From: Luteimonas kalidii | GTDB lineage: Bacteria; Pseudomonadota; Gammaproteobacteria; Xanthomonadales; Xanthomonadaceae | Reading direction: 5' to 3' | NCBI RefSeq assembly: GCF_029887935.1 | Contig: NZ_JARXRO010000012.1 | Location: 33,670-97,669, forward strand | Length of the DNA stretch: 64,000 nucleotides | In this document: piece by piece, positions 9,992 to 20,049 of the stretch | Layout of the letters: each line of letters begins with the position of its first letter | How positions within the stretch are numbered: the first letter of the stretch is position 1 | Translations under genes and position numbers: made by a program | The notes under the pieces: generated by a model | What the model was told of the DNA's origin: nothing | The model's input: the letters and a program-made list of their open reading frames with translations, nothing else | Database searches by the model: none

Positions 9992-11581
9992 TCATGCGCC
10001 AGTCTTCGCTGCCGGCCCGGTCGCCGCCCACACCGACGCATCGGCCGGACAATAGTGCCGGACGAATTCCGAATGCGGCGGCATCGCCTGCACCGCGGCA
10101 CGGATCGGCTGACGCACCGCATCGAACAGACGCCGCATCTCGGCTTCCGGCAGCGCCAGCGCCAGCGGATGGAACTGGCGCGGCACGATCCCCTGTCCCA
10201 GCATCACGTGCAGCCAGGAATCGGGCCGGAACAGGTCGTCCTCGTCCTGCCAGACATAGGCGCGCTCACGGAACAGCGCGATGCGCTCGGCCAGCGAGTC
10301 CGGCACCGCCATCTCCCGGCATTCACGCCACAGCGGCTCGTCGCGCGCATTGGCGTGGTAGTGCAGGATGATGAAGTCGCGCACGTCCTCCATCTCGTGG
10401 CGGCTGATGGCGTTGTAGCGCGCCACCATCTCCGCTGCGATGCCCTCCATCGGGAACATCTGCACCAGGCGTACCGCGGCGGACGCCACCATGTGGATGC
10501 TGGTCGACTCCAGCGGCTCGACGAAGCCGCTCGACAGCCCGATCGCCACTACGTTGCGGTTCCACGCCAGGCGCCGCCGGCCGGTGGTGAACGGCACGAC
10601 CACCGGATCGCGGATCGGAGTTCCACTCGCCTCGCGCAGCAGGCGCCGGCGCGCCTCGTCGTCGGACATGTGCCGGCTCGAATACACCCAGCCGTTGCCG
10701 ATCCGGTGCTGCAGCGGGATCTGCCAGCGCCAGCCGGCCTCGTGCGCGATCGCACGCGTGTATGGCACGGCGGGGCCCTCGAGGCGCGTCTGCAGCGCCA
10801 CCGCGCGATCGCAGGGAAGCCAACGGGTCCAGTCCTCGTAGCCGGTCTGCAGGGCCTGCTCGATCAGCAGCCCGCGGAAGCCGCTGCAGTCGATGAACAG
10901 GTCGCCGTCGACGCTGCGGCCATCGTCGAGCCGCAGCGATTCGACGAACCCCGACTCCGGGTCGAGCACCACCTCGGCGATCCGGCCCTCGATCCGTCGC
11001 AGCCCGTAGCCTTCGGCGACACGGCGCAGGAACCGCGCGTACAGCCCGGCGTCCAGATGGTAGGCGTAGGTGAGCTCGGCCCGGCCGGGCGGACCGGGCG
11101 TGCGCGGGGCGCGCGTCGACCATTCACCGGCACCGGCGTCGGGCTGTCCGCCGATCAGGAACCGTCGCTCGCGCGAGGCCACCGCTTCCAGGCAGAAGTC
11201 GGCCAGCGGGGCCTGCAGGCCCCGGCTCTGCGCGGCCAGCCAGAACTGGTGGAACTCGCAGGCCCAGGTCCCCATCCCGGTGAACCCGAAGGGATGGAAG
11301 AACTGCCGGCCCGGGCGCAGCCAGTCCTCGAACGAGATCGACAGCTTGAAGCTGGCCGAGGTCGCGCGCATGAATTCGCGCTCGTCGATCTGCAGCAGCT
11401 GGTGCAGGCGTCGGATCGGCGGGATGGTGGATTCGCCGACCCCGATCGTGCCGATCTGCTCGGACTCGACCAGGGTGATCTCCAGCAGGTCGCGGAACTG
11501 GTGCGACAGCACGGCGGCGGTCAGCCAGCCGGCGGTGCCGCCCCCGGCGATGACCACCCTGCGGACCCTCGGTGCCCCCAT
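9992..11581 (-). CDS. Flavin-dependent tryptophan-halogenase-like protein 2 (module 1)
   Basis: 529 residues with all family signatures. GGGTAG is at 13-18 and GVGEST at 47-52. SASFKLSISFEDW places the catalytic Lys at position 79, the same number as in the model enzyme PrnA. GWRWQIPLQHRIGNGWVYSS holds the intact WxWxIP, and FVEPLESTSIH the conserved Glu. It should bind FADH2 and generate hypohalous acid for an indole-like or other aromatic substrate. Relatives from Xanthomonas and Brevundimonas brominate indoles in vitro, but natural substrates are unknown. A GGGGAGGG site precedes the ATG, 21 bases after the cupin gene. Confidence 0.93.
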   Translation of the reverse strand: MGAPRVRRVVIAGGGTAGWLTAAVLSHQFRDLLEITLVESEQIGTIGVGESTIPPIRRLHQLLQIDEREFMRATSASFKLSISFEDWLRPGRQFFHPFGFTGMGTWACEFHQFWLAAQSRGLQAPLADFCLEAVASRERRFLIGGQPDAGAGEWSTRAPRTPGPPGRAELTYAYHLDAGLYARFLRRVAEGYGLRRIEGRIAEVVLDPESGFVESLRLDDGRSVDGDLFIDCSGFRGLLIEQALQTGYEDWTRWLPCDRAVALQTRLEGPAVPYTRAIAHEAGWRWQIPLQHRIGNGWVYSSRHMSDDEARRRLLREASGTPIRDPVVVPFTTGRRRLAWNRNVVAIGLSSGFVEPLESTSIHMVASAAVRLVQMFPMEGIAAEMVARYNAISRHEMEDVRDFIILHYHANARDEPLWRECREMAVPDSLAERIALFRERAYVWQDEDDLFRPDSWLHVMLGQGIVPRQFHPLALALPEAEMRRLFDAVRQPIRAAVQAMPPHSEFVRHYCPADASVWAATGPAAKTGA

Positions 11582-11602
11582 GTGCCCTCCCCGGCACGTC
11601 GG

Positions 11603-12625
11603 TCAGCGGTTGAGCCTGGCGATCAGCCAGGCGCGCAGCTGGCGCGCCATGTTCTCGTCGATCGGCGCCAGCGCCTTGCGCGCCGGCTCCGGGAGGTGCT
11701 CGCCCGCACGTTCCGCGGGACCGAACACGTAATGGTCGAACACCTCGCGCCAGGCCTGCTTCTCGCGCTCGGGCCGGTCGCGGATCGACCACAGCGCGTG
11801 GTAGAGCGCATGCATCGGGGTGGGAATCCACGCCGGCATGCTGCTCCACCAGTAGTTGACCAGCACGTTGAACGGCTCCAGGCCTTGCACGTGGTGCCAC
11901 CACATGCTGGGGATGAAGATCGCATCCCCGGGTTCGAGCACCGCGCTGAGGGCGTGTTCGAGCGCCTCGCGGAAGCGCGGGTAGCGCTCGAAGCCCGGCG
12001 CGGCGAAGTCGACGACGCTCACCGCCTGCCCGCCCGGAGTCGGATCCAGCGGCCCGGGATACAGGTTGTGGATCTGCTCCGGCGGAAACAGGGTGAACCG
12101 GCGCCGGCCGACGGCGCAGCAGGCGATGTTGTCCGGCGCATCGTAGTGGCACGACGCGGTGATGCGGTTGCCGATCCAGATCGCCGGCGGGGCGTCGACG
12201 CCGTGCGCGGCGAAATCGAGATCGTTGCGGGTGCGCAGGCCCGGAAGCACGCTGTCGACCGGCACCGAGGCGATGTAATGGGTCGGCGGATGCGGATCGT
12301 CCAGGTGCGCGGCGATTTCGTCCAGCACCGTGTCCAGGGTGCCGCGCAGGGCCTGCGTGTTGAGCGTGGTGAAATCGGCGCTGTAGAAGGGCCGCCCCGC
12401 CGTCTCCGGCGGTCCCCAGGAATAGGGCAGCGGGCGGCCGTTGTCGTGTGCGCGCAGATGCGCCATCGCGGCCTGCGGCGATTCGCGTCCGGCCTCGACC
12501 AGGCTCCAGCCCGCGGCGATCCCCTTCAGCACGACCGGTTCGCCGCCCTCGAGCAGCGCCTGCAGCGGCAACGCGTCCGGACGGCAGCCGTCGAGTTCGC
12601 GCACCGGTGCGGGCGATGTGGCCAT
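11603..12625 (-). CDS. Cupin/JmjC-like Fe(II)-binding protein (module 1)
   Basis: 340 residues with a cupin-8 (JmjC-like) fold. A likely metal triad is visible: HxD in ASCHYDAPDNIACC and the distal His in SMWWHHVQGLEPFNVL. The segment GRRRFTLFPPEQIHNLY is typical of JmjC-type hydroxylases related to FIH and TYW5. Proteins of this fold hydroxylate amino-acid side chains using Fe(II), O2 and 2-oxoglutarate. The substrate here is unknown, and its place between SapC and halogenase suggests a common target. It starts five bases after SapC 1. It is a clear paralogue of the module 2 cupin at 22842. Confidence 0.88.
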   Translation of the reverse strand: MATSPAPVRELDGCRPDALPLQALLEGGEPVVLKGIAAGWSLVEAGRESPQAAMAHLRAHDNGRPLPYSWGPPETAGRPFYSADFTTLNTQALRGTLDTVLDEIAAHLDDPHPPTHYIASVPVDSVLPGLRTRNDLDFAAHGVDAPPAIWIGNRITASCHYDAPDNIACCAVGRRRFTLFPPEQIHNLYPGPLDPTPGGQAVSVVDFAAPGFERYPRFREALEHALSAVLEPGDAIFIPSMWWHHVQGLEPFNVLVNYWWSSMPAWIPTPMHALYHALWSIRDRPEREKQAWREVFDHYVFGPAERAGEHLPEPARKALAPIDENMARQLRAWLIARLNR

Positions 12626-12630
12626 CGTGG

Positions 12631-13386
12631 TCAGCCGGCCTGTTCCGTCTCGGCCTGCGCGCGCAACCGGCGCTGCTTTTCCGCGATCAGGCGACGCATG
12701 TTGTAGAGCGAGGACAGCATCAGATACACGCCTTCGAGCAGGCCTGTCCGGTGCAGTCCGTGCAGCGATTCAGCGTCGAGCCCGGCGAGGCGCTCGCGAT
12801 CGATGCCGTACAGGCCGGTGAGTCGCGCGCCGTTCGCATCGTCGAAACGCAGGTCCAGCTCCACCGGTTCGATCAGCCCGAGCGCGTCCAGCGACGCGTA
12901 CATCGCGCGGCCCGCCTCGGTACCGTCGTGGATGCCCTTGAGCACGGTGGTCACGTGGTCCAGATACGGACTGTGTCCGCCCTTTGGCAGGAATACGGCC
13001 ACGCCCTGGCCGTCGCGCGAGACGCGCGGGTGATCGAGGTCGACGTGGATCACCGGCTCGCGCCGCAGTTCCCCGCCCTGCATCTGCTCCTGGAAGCCGA
13101 TCAGGAACGGGCCGCGCGCGATCGCGCCCGGCAGGTAGCCGGCGTTCCAGCGCTCGCCGTCCAGGTACAGGTTCTCGCCGCCGTCGAAGCCCAGCAGGGC
13201 GACGGCGTGGAACCCTTTGTCTCCCTCTTCCCGCCGCAGGAAGATGGGGTACTCACGCTGCAGCTCTGCGAACTCGGTCGGAAAGGCGGGTACCAGGCCC
13301 GCAGGATCGCCCAGCCCCACGCCGAAGCGGGTGACCACGCGCAGGTCCTTGTGGGCCACGTTGTCGAGCAGTTCGTATCGCGCCAT
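12631..13386 (-). CDS. SapC family protein 1 (module 1)
   Basis: 251 residues from MARYELLDNVAHKDLRV. A core PIFLRREEGDKGFHAVALLGFDGGENLYLDG, split as PIFLRREEGDKGFHAVALLG then ENLYLDGERWNAGYLPGAI, matches the SapC family (PF07277), as does VIHVDLDHPRVS. It has no signal peptide, so it is probably cytoplasmic. The family name recalls peptide resistance, but this is not the ABC permease SapC, and its function is unknown. The ATG at 13386 was preferred over an in-frame GTG at 13407. It is the first gene after receptor 1, beyond a terminator. Confidence 0.88.
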   Translation of the reverse strand: MARYELLDNVAHKDLRVVTRFGVGLGDPAGLVPAFPTEFAELQREYPIFLRREEGDKGFHAVALLGFDGGENLYLDGERWNAGYLPGAIARGPFLIGFQEQMQGGELRREPVIHVDLDHPRVSRDGQGVAVFLPKGGHSPYLDHVTTVLKGIHDGTEAGRAMYASLDALGLIEPVELDLRFDDANGARLTGLYGIDRERLAGLDAESLHGLHRTGLLEGVYLMLSSLYNMRRLIAEKQRRLRAQAETEQAG

Positions 13387-13526
13387 GTCGGTTCCGGCAG
13401 CGGTCACGGCCGGTGCCCGGCGCGCCCGCGGATTGGATCGGGAGTGCGCCGTGCAGGCCGCGGTTGATGCTCATCATGCCCGTCCCGCGCACGGAAATCG
13501 AGGCATGGGATGGCCATAAATGCCAT

Positions 13527-13556
13527 AAAAAAGGGCCGCTGCGCGCGCAGCGGCCC
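13527..13556 (-). terminator. Rho-independent terminator after TonB receptor 1
   Basis: Read on the minus strand, a perfect 10-bp stem GGGCCGCTGC / GCAGCGGCCC with a four-base loop is followed by six T residues. It begins 39 bases after the receptor stop codon and 140 bases before SapC 1. Receptor transcripts should therefore mostly end here, with SapC-cupin-halogenase expressed by read-through or from their own promoter. Confidence 0.88.
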
Positions 13557-13594
13557 CATCCTTCACACCATCCGGGCCTTGGAGAGGTTCGGCG

Positions 13595-16500
13595 TCAGAA
13601 GGTGTAGCGGATTGCTGCCATGTAGCGCGGGCTCTGGTCGAGCAGACGCACCATCTGGAGCTCGTTGCGCGAGCGCCAGCGGACGTCTTCGCCCGTCAGG
13701 TTGATCGCTTCCAGCCCGACCGCCCAGTTGTCGTCCAACTGCTTGGTCACGCTCAGATCCCACTGCTGGTATTCCTCGACGTAAAACGGGTTGGTCGAGG
13801 CACCCTGGTTGGCGGCGGTCAGGTACTCATCACGCCAGTTCCAGGCCAGTCGCGCAGTCCAGCCGTACTTCTCGTACATGAACACGGCATTGGCGGTGTC
13901 GCTCAGGCCGGTCAGCGCGAACTGCTCGACGCCTGGAGCGGCGCCATCGTCGATCCCGACGTCACCATTGACCTTGGTGTAGTTCGCCTGGATGCCGAAG
14001 CCGCTGTCGCCGAAGAAGTACTGGCTGCCCAGCTCGAAACCGTCGATGTTGGCCTTCTGCTGGTTGATCGGGCGGTTGACGTTGAACAGGTACAGCGGAT
14101 CGTCCGCTTCGCCGATAAACGCACGTCCCGGCTGTCGCACCAGCTGCTCCATGGCGTTCCATTGCGCATCGGTTCCCTCGTACGCCGCCAGGCCGCCGGT
14201 CACGTCGGCATTGCGCAGCAGCGCGGCCGCCGTGAACAGGGCGATGGCGTTGGCACCGCAGGCATGCGGCGCCGCATCGGCACCGACCTGGGCATCGCAC
14301 GCGGCGCTGTTCAGGAAGTCCAGAGCCGCCTGCGCGTCGGGACCACCGGTCGGGTCACGCAGCCCGTACAGATTCTCCTGCACCTGGGTGTTGCCGATGA
14401 AGTTGTTCACGCGCTTGTCGAAGTACGTCAGCGACACGTAGCTGGCCGGGGCGAAGTACCACTCCAGCGCCACGTCGACGTTGTCGGACTCGAGCGGCAT
14501 CAGCCCGGGGTTCTGGGCACTGCCGTTCGCACGGAAGCCCAGCAGCACCGAGCCGTTGGGGGCATTCGCCGTCGGGCCGGAGTACAGGTTGCCGTAAGGC
14601 GGACGCGCGATCGTCTGGCTGAGCGAGACGCGCCCCTTCAGCGAACTGGTGAAGTCGAGGCTGAAGTCCAGGTTCGGCAACCAGTAGTTGTACTCCGCCT
14701 CTTCGGCGAAGGGCTCCTGGTCGGCGGACGGATTGATCGCGAAGTCGTTGTCGCCGTTCCAAGCGATCGCCTGCGGCACCTGGAGCGACGACACGGACCT
14801 GAGATCGGTCTGCTCGTAGCGTGCGCCCAGCACGAGGTTGAACGGCATCGCGCCCAGCTCGCCGTCGAACTCGTACTGGATGTACGCGGCGCTGGTCTTT
14901 TCCTCGATCAGGTTGTCGTTGTTGTACTGGCCGTTGAAGTTCGACGGGGTGCCGTAGAACCCGGTCGCCCACTGGGCCAGCTGGCTGGCGTTGCCCCACC
15001 AGGCGTTCTGCGGAGCACCGTTGGTGCTGTAGTCGTCGAACAGGCCCGAGATGTTGATTGGACGGATCAGATCCTGGAATCCGGGCTCCTCGCCGACGTT
15101 GTCCACGCTCCAGTTGCCGAGCACCTGCTGGTTGTCGTTCGAGGTCAGGCGACGCATCTCCACCTTGGACGAGTCGATACCGAACGACAGGCGACCGTTG
15201 TCGAAATCGAACGCACCGTCGATCCGGCCCTGCTCGATCTTGCTGTCCTGGCGCGAGTACCAGATACGCTGGATCTGGGTGCCCACCTGCTCCGGCGGGA
15301 ACGCCGGGTTCACGACGCCGTTGACGTTGTTGAACGCGTCGTCCGCATTCGGCGAGGTGGGGTACCAGGTCCGCGCCATGAGCGGCAGGCCGGTATTGAA
15401 CCAGTATTCCTGCGCCCAGTTGCCGCCGCAGTACGGGCCGCCGGCGGATTGGCACGCGCTGGTGCCGGCGAACGAGAACGCCGTCGAGCTGGCACCCGTG
15501 ATCGGGTCGTTGGGCAGGCTCTTGTTCTCGGTGCTGTGGGCGTCGAACTCGAAGCTCAGCCGGTCGGTCGCCTGCCAGGCGGCATTGAAGCCGATCGAGT
15601 CCAGCTTGTACTTCTGCTCCTGGCGCTGCTGCTCGTAGCCGAAGTCCTTGGTGCCCACGATCTCGCGGATGTAGGTCGGCACCGCCAGCGGGCCGCTGGT
15701 ATCGAACTCGATGCGCGAGAACGGACCCTGGTTGAGCCACTGGGTCTGCTCGCCGCGATCCTCGGAGATCTCGTTGGTCGAATGGGTGTAATCGAGGGTC
15801 AGGGTGATCGCATCGGTCGGCGCGAACTGCAGCACGCCCTGGGCGTTGATGCGCTGGCGCTCGAAGTTGGAGAACGCGTAGCGCAGGTCGGCGGGCACCG
15901 AGTACAGCGAGCCCTCCGCCGGCGCGTTGATGACCTCGACGCGGTCGCCCCACGCTTCGGGAGTACCGGTCCAGCGCGACACCCGCCACTCGTTCTCGGT
16001 CGCCTGGACCTCGCCGCCCTTGCGCTGCTGGAAGCTGGTGCTCAGGCTGGCGCCCCAGCGCTTGTCGTCGCTGGCGAAGCTGATGATCGAAGAGATTTCG
16101 GGGGTGATGCTGTCGCCGATGACCTGCGACTGGTCGCTGCCGAGCTTGAGGCCGGCGTTCATCGTCAGGCCGGAGGGCAGGTTCAGCGGGCGGTTGGTGA
16201 GGATGTCGACCGTGGCGCCGATGCCGCCGCTCGGGACGTCAGAACGACCGGTCTTGTAGACCGTGATGCCGCTGATCGCCTCGGACGCCAGCTGCGCGAA
16301 ATTGAACCCGCGGGTGCCGGCACCGGTACCGCCCGTGATCTGGTCACCATTGCCGAACGCGTCCGCGCCCGGGATCTGGCGGCCGTTGAGCGTGACCATG
16401 TTGTAGCCGGGGCCGAAGCCGCGCGCGGTGATCTGCGCGCCTTCGCCGTTGCGGCGTTCGATCGAGATGCCGGTGATGCGCTGCAGCGACTCGGCCAGGT

Positions 16501-16774
16501 TGGTGTCCGGGAACTTGCCGATGTCTTCTGCGCTGATCGCGTCGACGACACCGGAGGTGTCGCGCTTGATCCCCATCGAGTTCTCGAGGCTGTTGCGCAG
16601 GCCCGTGACGACGATGGTGTCCAGCGTGGAGGCGTCTTCGCCCGTGGTCTGCGTCTGCTGCGCGGCGGGCTGCTGCGGGGCAGGGTCCTGCGCGAATGCG
16701 GGGTTGATGACCAGCATGCCACCCACGAAGGTGAACATTGCCTTCGACTTCAAGCCCTTCAATTTATGGTTCAT
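13595..16774 (-). CDS. TonB-dependent outer-membrane receptor 1 (module 1)
   Basis: 1059 residues. A signal peptide ends at about residue 28 (VINPAFA). The TonB-box-like DTIVVTG is at 52-58, followed by a plug domain with DAISAEDIGKFPDTNLAESL and ITARGFGPGYNMVTLNGRQ. The remainder is a 22-strand barrel ending in a C-terminal aromatic residue (AIRYTF). This is the large Caulobacter/Xanthomonas-type receptor class, many of which import plant-derived oligosaccharides across the outer membrane. The ligand here is unknown. It is transcribed away from a 721-base upstream region that holds a LacI-type palindrome. It heads module 1. Confidence 0.95.
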   Translation of the reverse strand: MNHKLKGLKSKAMFTFVGGMLVINPAFAQDPAPQQPAAQQTQTTGEDASTLDTIVVTGLRNSLENSMGIKRDTSGVVDAISAEDIGKFPDTNLAESLQRITGISIERRNGEGAQITARGFGPGYNMVTLNGRQIPGADAFGNGDQITGGTGAGTRGFNFAQLASEAISGITVYKTGRSDVPSGGIGATVDILTNRPLNLPSGLTMNAGLKLGSDQSQVIGDSITPEISSIISFASDDKRWGASLSTSFQQRKGGEVQATENEWRVSRWTGTPEAWGDRVEVINAPAEGSLYSVPADLRYAFSNFERQRINAQGVLQFAPTDAITLTLDYTHSTNEISEDRGEQTQWLNQGPFSRIEFDTSGPLAVPTYIREIVGTKDFGYEQQRQEQKYKLDSIGFNAAWQATDRLSFEFDAHSTENKSLPNDPITGASSTAFSFAGTSACQSAGGPYCGGNWAQEYWFNTGLPLMARTWYPTSPNADDAFNNVNGVVNPAFPPEQVGTQIQRIWYSRQDSKIEQGRIDGAFDFDNGRLSFGIDSSKVEMRRLTSNDNQQVLGNWSVDNVGEEPGFQDLIRPINISGLFDDYSTNGAPQNAWWGNASQLAQWATGFYGTPSNFNGQYNNDNLIEEKTSAAYIQYEFDGELGAMPFNLVLGARYEQTDLRSVSSLQVPQAIAWNGDNDFAINPSADQEPFAEEAEYNYWLPNLDFSLDFTSSLKGRVSLSQTIARPPYGNLYSGPTANAPNGSVLLGFRANGSAQNPGLMPLESDNVDVALEWYFAPASYVSLTYFDKRVNNFIGNTQVQENLYGLRDPTGGPDAQAALDFLNSAACDAQVGADAAPHACGANAIALFTAAALLRNADVTGGLAAYEGTDAQWNAMEQLVRQPGRAFIGEADDPLYLFNVNRPINQQKANIDGFELGSQYFFGDSGFGIQANYTKVNGDVGIDDGAAPGVEQFALTGLSDTANAVFMYEKYGWTARLAWNWRDEYLTAANQGASTNPFYVEEYQQWDLSVTKQLDDNWAVGLEAINLTGEDVRWRSRNELQMVRLLDQSPRYMAAIRYTF

Positions 16775-17495
16775 GGAATTATGTCCTCAGCACTGGATTG
16801 GAGCGAAGAAAAGCATGTCGCTTGCGCATGGCGGCGAGTCAGGCCCACCACCCGCTTCAGTGCGGGACTTGAATCTGCACGTGTTCATCCGACTGCCCTC
16901 CCCGTTATGCATGACTTTCAGTAGGAATCCTTCGATGACGCCCTCCTCCGGGCAACCGCGGCACCGTGACGCCCTCCGCGTGTCAACCAACACTCTTCAA
17001 CCGGGTTCTCTCCCCACGCCGACTGCCCCAGGCCTCGGCCGCGTTCGCGCCCTCGGCAATGGAATTCAGTGGTCGTGTTTCACGGCCCCGGCCCTGCTTC
17101 CCTGCAGTTGTTATTTTTGTTAGCGCTAACATTAACGCGCTGAATTGATAACATGGCGTTAGTTGAGGTGTCACTTTGCAGTGCAGCAAGACGATGCGAA
17201 GCGCATGACAGCGCGATCGTTGCCCGCGAAACGGACACGCATCCCCGTGTGAATGCGCTGCAATCAAGACGTTTTCCGGGCCCTCACGAGAGACGCCGGG
17301 ATTCGACCGCGGGTGCGTGGAACACCCTTCACATCGGCCACTTGCCCGTTTCAGGGCTAGGTGGCGCCTATAGCCCGAGAAGACGACGTGCGTTTACGGA
17401 CGCACGGACCGAGGGTGCCTCCATCCTGCCCGCGATCAGCAGCCTGTGCCATGCGACTTTCGCCCATCTCCCGCGATGGCGCGTGCGCCGTTGCG
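16775..17495 (-). promoter_or_regulatory. Upstream region of TonB receptor 1
   Basis: 721 bases without a credible gene; the short frames here are Arg-rich or lack family features. It contains a LacI-type palindrome at 17118-17131 in a locally AT-rich patch (about 17110-17160), where the receptor promoter probably lies. That would give an unusually long leader of more than 300 bases. I cannot place a clear -35/-10 pair or see a riboswitch. Confidence 0.5.
17118..17131. promoter_or_regulatory. LacI-type operator palindrome upstream of receptor 1
   Basis: TGTTAGCGCTAACA, a perfect 14-base palindrome with a central CG step, as expected for a LacI/GalR-family site. A close copy (TGTTACCGCTAAC) lies upstream of receptor 2 at 27811. 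It differs from the TGACAACGTTGTCA site, so a second regulator encoded elsewhere is likely. Confidence 0.7.
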
Positions 17496-18146
17496 TCAAT
17501 GCGTCGCCGCGTGCTCGCGCCGGGCGGTGCTGCCGGTCATCAGCTTGTCGGTATAGGCGATGCCCATCGCCGACAGGATGAAGGCGGCATGGATGATCGA
17601 CTGCCACATCACGCCAGCGGCCGTGACCTTCGTGCACGTGGGCTCGGCCAGCACCAGTCCGTCGGCGACCGCTCCCGCGTGGGTGACCATGGCCGCGATG
17701 TACTCGGTGCTGCCGCAGACCGGCAGGCCCACCTCGCCCGCGGCGATGAAGGTCTTGAGCAGGTGGATCGAGGAGATGCCGATGATCGCCATCGCCAGCT
17801 TGACCTTGAGCACGCTCGCGTTGACGTGGCTCAGCCACTCGGGCTGGTCGGGATGGTTCTGCAGCCCCAGGCGCGATACGAAGGTCTCGTAGCCGCCGAC
17901 GATCACCATCACCAGCAAGTTGGAGATCATCACCACGTCGATCAGCCCCAGGACCAGCAGCATGATCCCCTGCTCGGTCAGGGTGTTGGCGTCGGTCACC
18001 AGGTGCGTGAGTTCCTTGATGAACAGGAAGACGTAGACGCACTGCGCGACGATGAGACCGAGGTACAGCGGCAACTGCAGCCAGCGCGAACCGAAGATCA
18101 CATGGGCGAGCGGCGGCAGGCGCGGGTTGGGCGGGGCGGTGGACAT
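17496..18146 (-). CDS. UPF0114 (YqhA-like) inner-membrane protein
   Basis: 216 residues with at least three or four hydrophobic membrane segments: [20 protein letters not shown], then [20 protein letters not shown], a segment near [20 protein letters not shown], and one close to the C-terminus. The conserved pattern [15 protein letters not shown] is characteristic of the YqhA/UPF0114 family. Its function is uncertain; some members are suggested to be transporters or channels. The start MSTAPP was chosen because the open frame upstream is not membrane-like and overlaps the divergent sugar-transporter promoter. Confidence 0.87.
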   Translation of the reverse strand: MSTAPPNPRLPPLAHVIFGSRWLQLPLYLGLIVAQCVYVFLFIKELTHLVTDANTLTEQGIMLLVLGLIDVVMISNLLVMVIVGGYETFVSRLGLQNHPDQPEWLSHVNASVLKVKLAMAIIGISSIHLLKTFIAAGEVGLPVCGSTEYIAAMVTHAGAVADGLVLAEPTCTKVTAAGVMWQSIIHAAFILSAMGIAYTDKLMTGSTARREHAATH

Positions 18147-18327
18147 CGTGGCCTGCGGATCGGTGGGGTGCGCGGAGGTTAGCCGTGCCCGCGGTGGCTG
18201 CCAAGCGCTGCGCGGGCGGTGGCGTGCGGGACCGAAGGGCCGCTGCGCGATGTCGATGCTGCGACGCACACGAATACACGCCGGATCAAGTCCTTGCACG
18301 CGCGCGGCAGCACCACGGGGCGGAAAT

Positions 18328-18357
18328 TTGACAACGTTGTCACGCGCCCTGTACAAG
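18328..18357 (+). promoter_or_regulatory. Promoter and overlapping operator of the sugar transporter gene
   Basis: A consensus -35 box TTGACA (18328-18333) and a weak -10 TACAAG (18352-18357) are spaced 18 bases apart. The perfect palindrome TGACAACGTTGTCA (18329-18342) covers the -35 box, so a bound repressor would block polymerase. The same operator type precedes receptor 2 and the beta-glucosidase, and a LacI-family gene lies at 28365-29375. Confidence 0.72.
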
Positions 18358-18504
18358 CACTCGGGCACCGGGGTCCGGCGCCGCGACGCGAGGAGAGGCG
18401 CATCGCTGGCGGCCGGCCATGCGGGGCCGGCGGCGGTCGGGAGGGGAGATGCCCGGCCGCCGCCATTTGCTTTCCGACCCATCACTTCCGAAATGGCAGG
18501 CCCC

Positions 18505-19968
18505 ATGACCACCCATCAGACCCGCTGGTCGCAGTTCGGCGTCCTGGTCACCGTGTTCTTCTTCTGGGGCTTCGTCGCCGCCAGCAACGAGATCCTGATC
18601 CCGGTCTTCAAGAATGCCTTCGGGCTCACCCAGGCGCAGAGCCAGTACGTGGCGGTGGCGTTCTACGTCGCCTACACCGTGGGCTCGATCATCTACTTCC
18701 TGACATCGCGCCTGATCGGCGCGGACGTGCTCAACCGCATCGGCTACAAGAACGGCATCTCGCTGGGCCTGCTGATCTCGGCGATGGGCACCCTGCTGTT
18801 CTACCCGGCGGCCAATGCGGGCTCGTTCGGACTGATGCTCTCGGGCCTGTTCATCGTCGGCCTCGGCTTCTCGCTGCAGCAGATCGCCGCCAACCCGCTG
18901 GCGATCATGATGGGCAACCCGGCCACCGGCGCGCAGCGCCTGACGCTGGCCGGCGGCGTCAACAACTTCGGCACCACGATCGGCCCGCTGCTGGTGAGCC
19001 TGGCGATCTTCGGAAGCGTCGCCGCCGGCGGCAACGTGGCCAACATCGAGGCGGTCAAGACGCCCTACCTGATCCTCGGCGCGGCCTTCGTGCTGGTGGC
19101 GCTGTTCCTGAAATTCTCCTCGGTGCCCAACCACATCGACCTGGAGGAGATCGCGCGCGACGAAGCCGAGGATCCTGCACGCCTGGCGCACAAGCCGTCG
19201 GCGTTCTCCTACCCGCAGCTGGTGCTGGGGATGATCGCGATCTTCGTCTACGTCGGGGTCGAGGTGTCGACCATCGCCAATCTGCCCGCCTACCTCAAGC
19301 TGCCGGTCGAACAGGGCGGGCTGGGGCTGGACATCTCGATGATCGCGCCGTTCGTGTCGCTGTACTGGGCCAGCCTGATGATCGGGCGCTGGGCGGGCGC
19401 GGCGGGTGCGTTCGGCGCGCCCATCGGCGTGCGCCGCATGCTGACCCTGCTGCTGCCGTACCTCGCGTTCGGCGTGTTCCTGGCGGTCAACACCTTCGCC
19501 GGCTATTCGGTCGGACAGTTCCTGCTGTACGGCGCGGTGATCGTGGTGATGATCGCGGCCACCTTCGCCAGCCGCGGCAATCCGGCGCGGATGCTGCTGT
19601 ACTTCGCGCTGTGCGGCATCGCCGCGCTGCTGATCGGCATGAGCACCACGGGCATGACCAGCGTGGTGGCCTTCATCAGCGTGGGCCTGTTCTGCAGCAC
19701 GATGTGGCCGTGCATCTTCGCCCTCGCCATCACCGGACTGGGGCGCAACACCGGACAGGGCAGCAGCCTGCTGGTGATGATGATCATGGGCGGCGGACTG
19801 GTCAGCTGGCTTCAGGGCTGGATCGCCGACCACCACGGCATCCACACCAGCTTCATCGTCGGCGTCGTCTGCTTCGCGTACCTGGCGTTCTATGCCGCGC
19901 GCACGCCCGGCCTGCTGCGGCGGCAGGGGATCGACCTCGACAAGCTGACGGCGCAGGGCGGTCACTGA
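18505..19968 (+). CDS. FHS-family sugar MFS transporter (glucose/galactose or fucose type)
   Basis: 487 residues with about 12 membrane segments. The family signature is [19 protein letters not shown] near the N-terminus, followed by [13 protein letters not shown] and [19 protein letters not shown] in the first half. FucP/GluP-type transporters import a monosaccharide with protons across the inner membrane. A LacI-type operator sits on its promoter, and the beta-glucosidase carries the same operator, so glucose or another glucosidase product is the likely cargo. An ATG 12 bases further upstream is possible. The GCAGG sequence before 18505 favours the shorter form. Confidence 0.9.
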   Translation: MTTHQTRWSQFGVLVTVFFFWGFVAASNEILIPVFKNAFGLTQAQSQYVAVAFYVAYTVGSIIYFLTSRLIGADVLNRIGYKNGISLGLLISAMGTLLFYPAANAGSFGLMLSGLFIVGLGFSLQQIAANPLAIMMGNPATGAQRLTLAGGVNNFGTTIGPLLVSLAIFGSVAAGGNVANIEAVKTPYLILGAAFVLVALFLKFSSVPNHIDLEEIARDEAEDPARLAHKPSAFSYPQLVLGMIAIFVYVGVEVSTIANLPAYLKLPVEQGGLGLDISMIAPFVSLYWASLMIGRWAGAAGAFGAPIGVRRMLTLLLPYLAFGVFLAVNTFAGYSVGQFLLYGAVIVVMIAATFASRGNPARMLLYFALCGIAALLIGMSTTGMTSVVAFISVGLFCSTMWPCIFALAITGLGRNTGQGSSLLVMMIMGGGLVSWLQGWIADHHGIHTSFIVGVVCFAYLAFYAARTPGLLRRQGIDLDKLTAQGGH

Positions 19969-19981
19969 CGGGCCTCACGCA

Positions 19982-20011
19982 CCGGCCGCGCCCTGCTCTC
20001 GGGGCGGCCGG
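19982..20011 (+). terminator. Possible hairpin after the sugar transporter gene
   Basis: CCGGCCGC and GCGGCCGG pair as an eight-base stem 13 bases after the transporter stop. It has no T run, so termination would be weak or factor-assisted. It separates the transporter from the antiporter gene that follows. Confidence 0.35.
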
Positions 20012-20049
20012 ACGTGATGAAATAGCCGCCCGTTCCACGTGACCCGTCC

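Noticed and set aside
8120..12706. Open plus-strand frame of 1528 codons opposite the halogenase module
   Set aside because: It is antisense to four genes with intact family motifs; its translation is Arg/Gln/Val-rich with no domain. It is a typical high-GC shadow.
14162..16924. Open plus-strand frame of 920 codons
   Set aside because: Antisense to TonB receptor 1, repetitive Arg/Val/Gly-rich translation.
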